From DASYQV01 sp036005125 (GTDB taxonomy: Bacteria; Acidobacteriota; Vicinamibacteria; Vicinamibacterales; UBA2999): DNA of 7,331 nucleotides. The notes under the pieces are model-generated. The model had not been told where the DNA came from. It searched no databases and saw only the letters and a program-made list of their open reading frames with translations. The stretch spans positions 1 to 7,331 of the forward strand of contig DASYQV010000276.1 in NCBI GenBank assembly GCA_036005125.1, read 5' to 3'. The position numbers and the translations under genes were made by a program. Positions 7,201 through 7,331 of the stretch are shown one piece after another (position 1 is the first letter of the stretch; every line of letters begins with the position of its first letter).

Positions 7201-7291
7201 AGGGGACGTGCTGCTGAAGCCCTACACCGCGCATCAGCTCGCCGAGGTCATTCACCAACGCATCCGCGAGTCGTCCAACTCGCAATCCTGA
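4238..7291 (+). CDS. Hybrid sensor histidine kinase (GAF-GAF-PAS-PAS-HisKA-HATPase-REC)
   Basis: This 1017-residue protein is predicted to autophosphorylate on His and pass the phosphate to its own receiver. Domains in order: GAF1 about 24-178 (GSCGTAAFRG at 93-102, LRACWSNPIHLP at 128-139), GAF2 about 195-358, a short coiled coil, PAS1 about 368-490, PAS2 about 503-622, another coiled coil, HisKA with GGIAHDFNNLL (H653), HATPase with N-box NLVTNAAQAI (761-770), G1 DSGRGMD (808-814), F-box FEPFFTTKP (822-830) and G2 GTGLGLS (834-840). A proline-rich linker (about 875-893) leads to a receiver with acidic VDDD (897-900), phospho-acceptor D944, S972 and K994. Every active-site residue is present. 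There is no membrane segment, so it senses a cytoplasmic or diffusible signal. The first start in frame is TTG 4238, without a ribosome site, although the frame is open from 4079; the N-terminus is uncertain. Such kinases often signal to a separate regulator, and none is intact here. Confidence 0.93.
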   Translation: MTHPPDSQRIYRTADTADTFDPRRFALLEQIARGDALPELLAAVVRFIEERAPAMLGSIVLIEDGCIRAAMGDRLPAAYRDALVGLPIGPSAGSCGTAAFRGQRVVVEDIDTDDLWADYRDLVRPYGLRACWSNPIHLPESGVVGTFAMYYSERRSPTDAEIRLIDEATCLAAVAIRRDRASRSLRESEARARQLARLYAVSSGVNEAIVRTRDPAALFDTACRLVVDHGFARLAWIGIREESGLLRPVARAGVDMGYVDGIVLDLNDAQTNRGPSERAFHTGAFAATNDIEADPDFFWKEEALERGLRSCGAFPIAPGGRPTGVFAVYAEQRGCFGDEELRVLTALAADISFALESIAGEDERRRLQRTLEASEARLRAVIEHTPNVAIQWYDSRARVLFSNRASRRMFGWTEGCELGKTLDQLNFPPGEAVRFAEAVALVRETGRPAGPIEFRFGHPVGGEGVLLSTIFEIPLAGEEFCCARMDVDLTEHRRLEEAARIEEKRRALVYGMVADVIFYLGVEDGPRYRFLSVNEAFLSATGLVESQVVGRLVDEVIPPPALPLVLAHYDEAIRAGKPVRWEEESRYPSGTKRGEVTVVPVVDQTGRCWRLVGTVHDVTERVAAEEERRRLEVQLQQAQRLQALGTLAGGIAHDFNNLLTAIRGYADVALEGNANTASVSRSVQEISRTVQRASDLVRRLLLFGRGEEPRLRTVPVPPLIHEAVMLVRAALKAPVEIRTAIAEDTWPVLGDPTQMHQALMNLVTNAAQAIGDAGGAIEVSCENVTLTGSDRSHPALAAGRYLRIGVRDSGRGMDEATISRVFEPFFTTKPPHEGTGLGLSVVHGIMKNHRGAVTAESAPGVGTTFHLFFPAADCEAPPPTPPRAESSRGDGARILFVDDDEELVYLACHTLTRLGCRVSGHGDATEALGVFSASPDAFDVVVTDTSMAGMSGPELIRAVRAIRPEVPVVLVSGYLRDEDVETTRRLGLGDVLLKPYTAHQLAEVIHQRIRESSNSQS

Positions 7292-7331
7292 TCGCCTTCC
7301 GGAACGGGTCCGAGACCTTGCAGGGTGCGTA

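Overview
The window is GC-rich (by eye about 65% G+C, with strong G/C preference at third codon positions). Its gene content suits a soil or sediment bacterium with many two-component systems. An Acidobacteriota- or Gemmatimonadota-like origin is my inference from style; no marker gene is present to settle it. I see no rRNA, tRNA, CRISPR array, insertion sequence or clear intrinsic terminator.

Layout, left to right. (1) 1-541, minus strand: the first 180 residues of a BNR-repeat beta-propeller protein, cut by the window edge. (2) 659-934, plus strand: a 91-residue hypothetical protein with a very good Shine-Dalgarno; it is divergent from gene 1 across a 117-bp gap. (3) About 1007-1170: two response-regulator scraps on opposite strands, almost abutting. 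One is the C-terminal end of an OmpR-type DNA-binding domain (minus strand), the other the end of a NarL-type receiver domain (plus strand). (4) 1176-3602, minus strand: a complete family GH15 glucoamylase or glucodextranase-type enzyme of 808 residues. (5) About 3603-4237: a decayed stretch. On the minus strand it holds a probable DUF4136-type lipoprotein pseudogene and, beyond that, a further coding-like fragment. (6) 4238-7291, plus strand: a 1017-residue hybrid sensor histidine kinase, GAF-GAF-PAS-PAS-HisKA-HATPase-REC, with all catalytic boxes present. The last 40 bases hold nothing I can identify.

The intact genes do not form an obvious pathway. The glucoamylase would hydrolyse intracellular alpha-glucans. 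The kinase is an orphan here: no intact partner regulator is encoded, although fragments of two unrelated regulators lie 3 kb away. The most informative feature is the amount of gene debris between intact genes, which points to repeated rearrangement and decay in an accessory region. I found no convincing evidence of a new multi-gene system.
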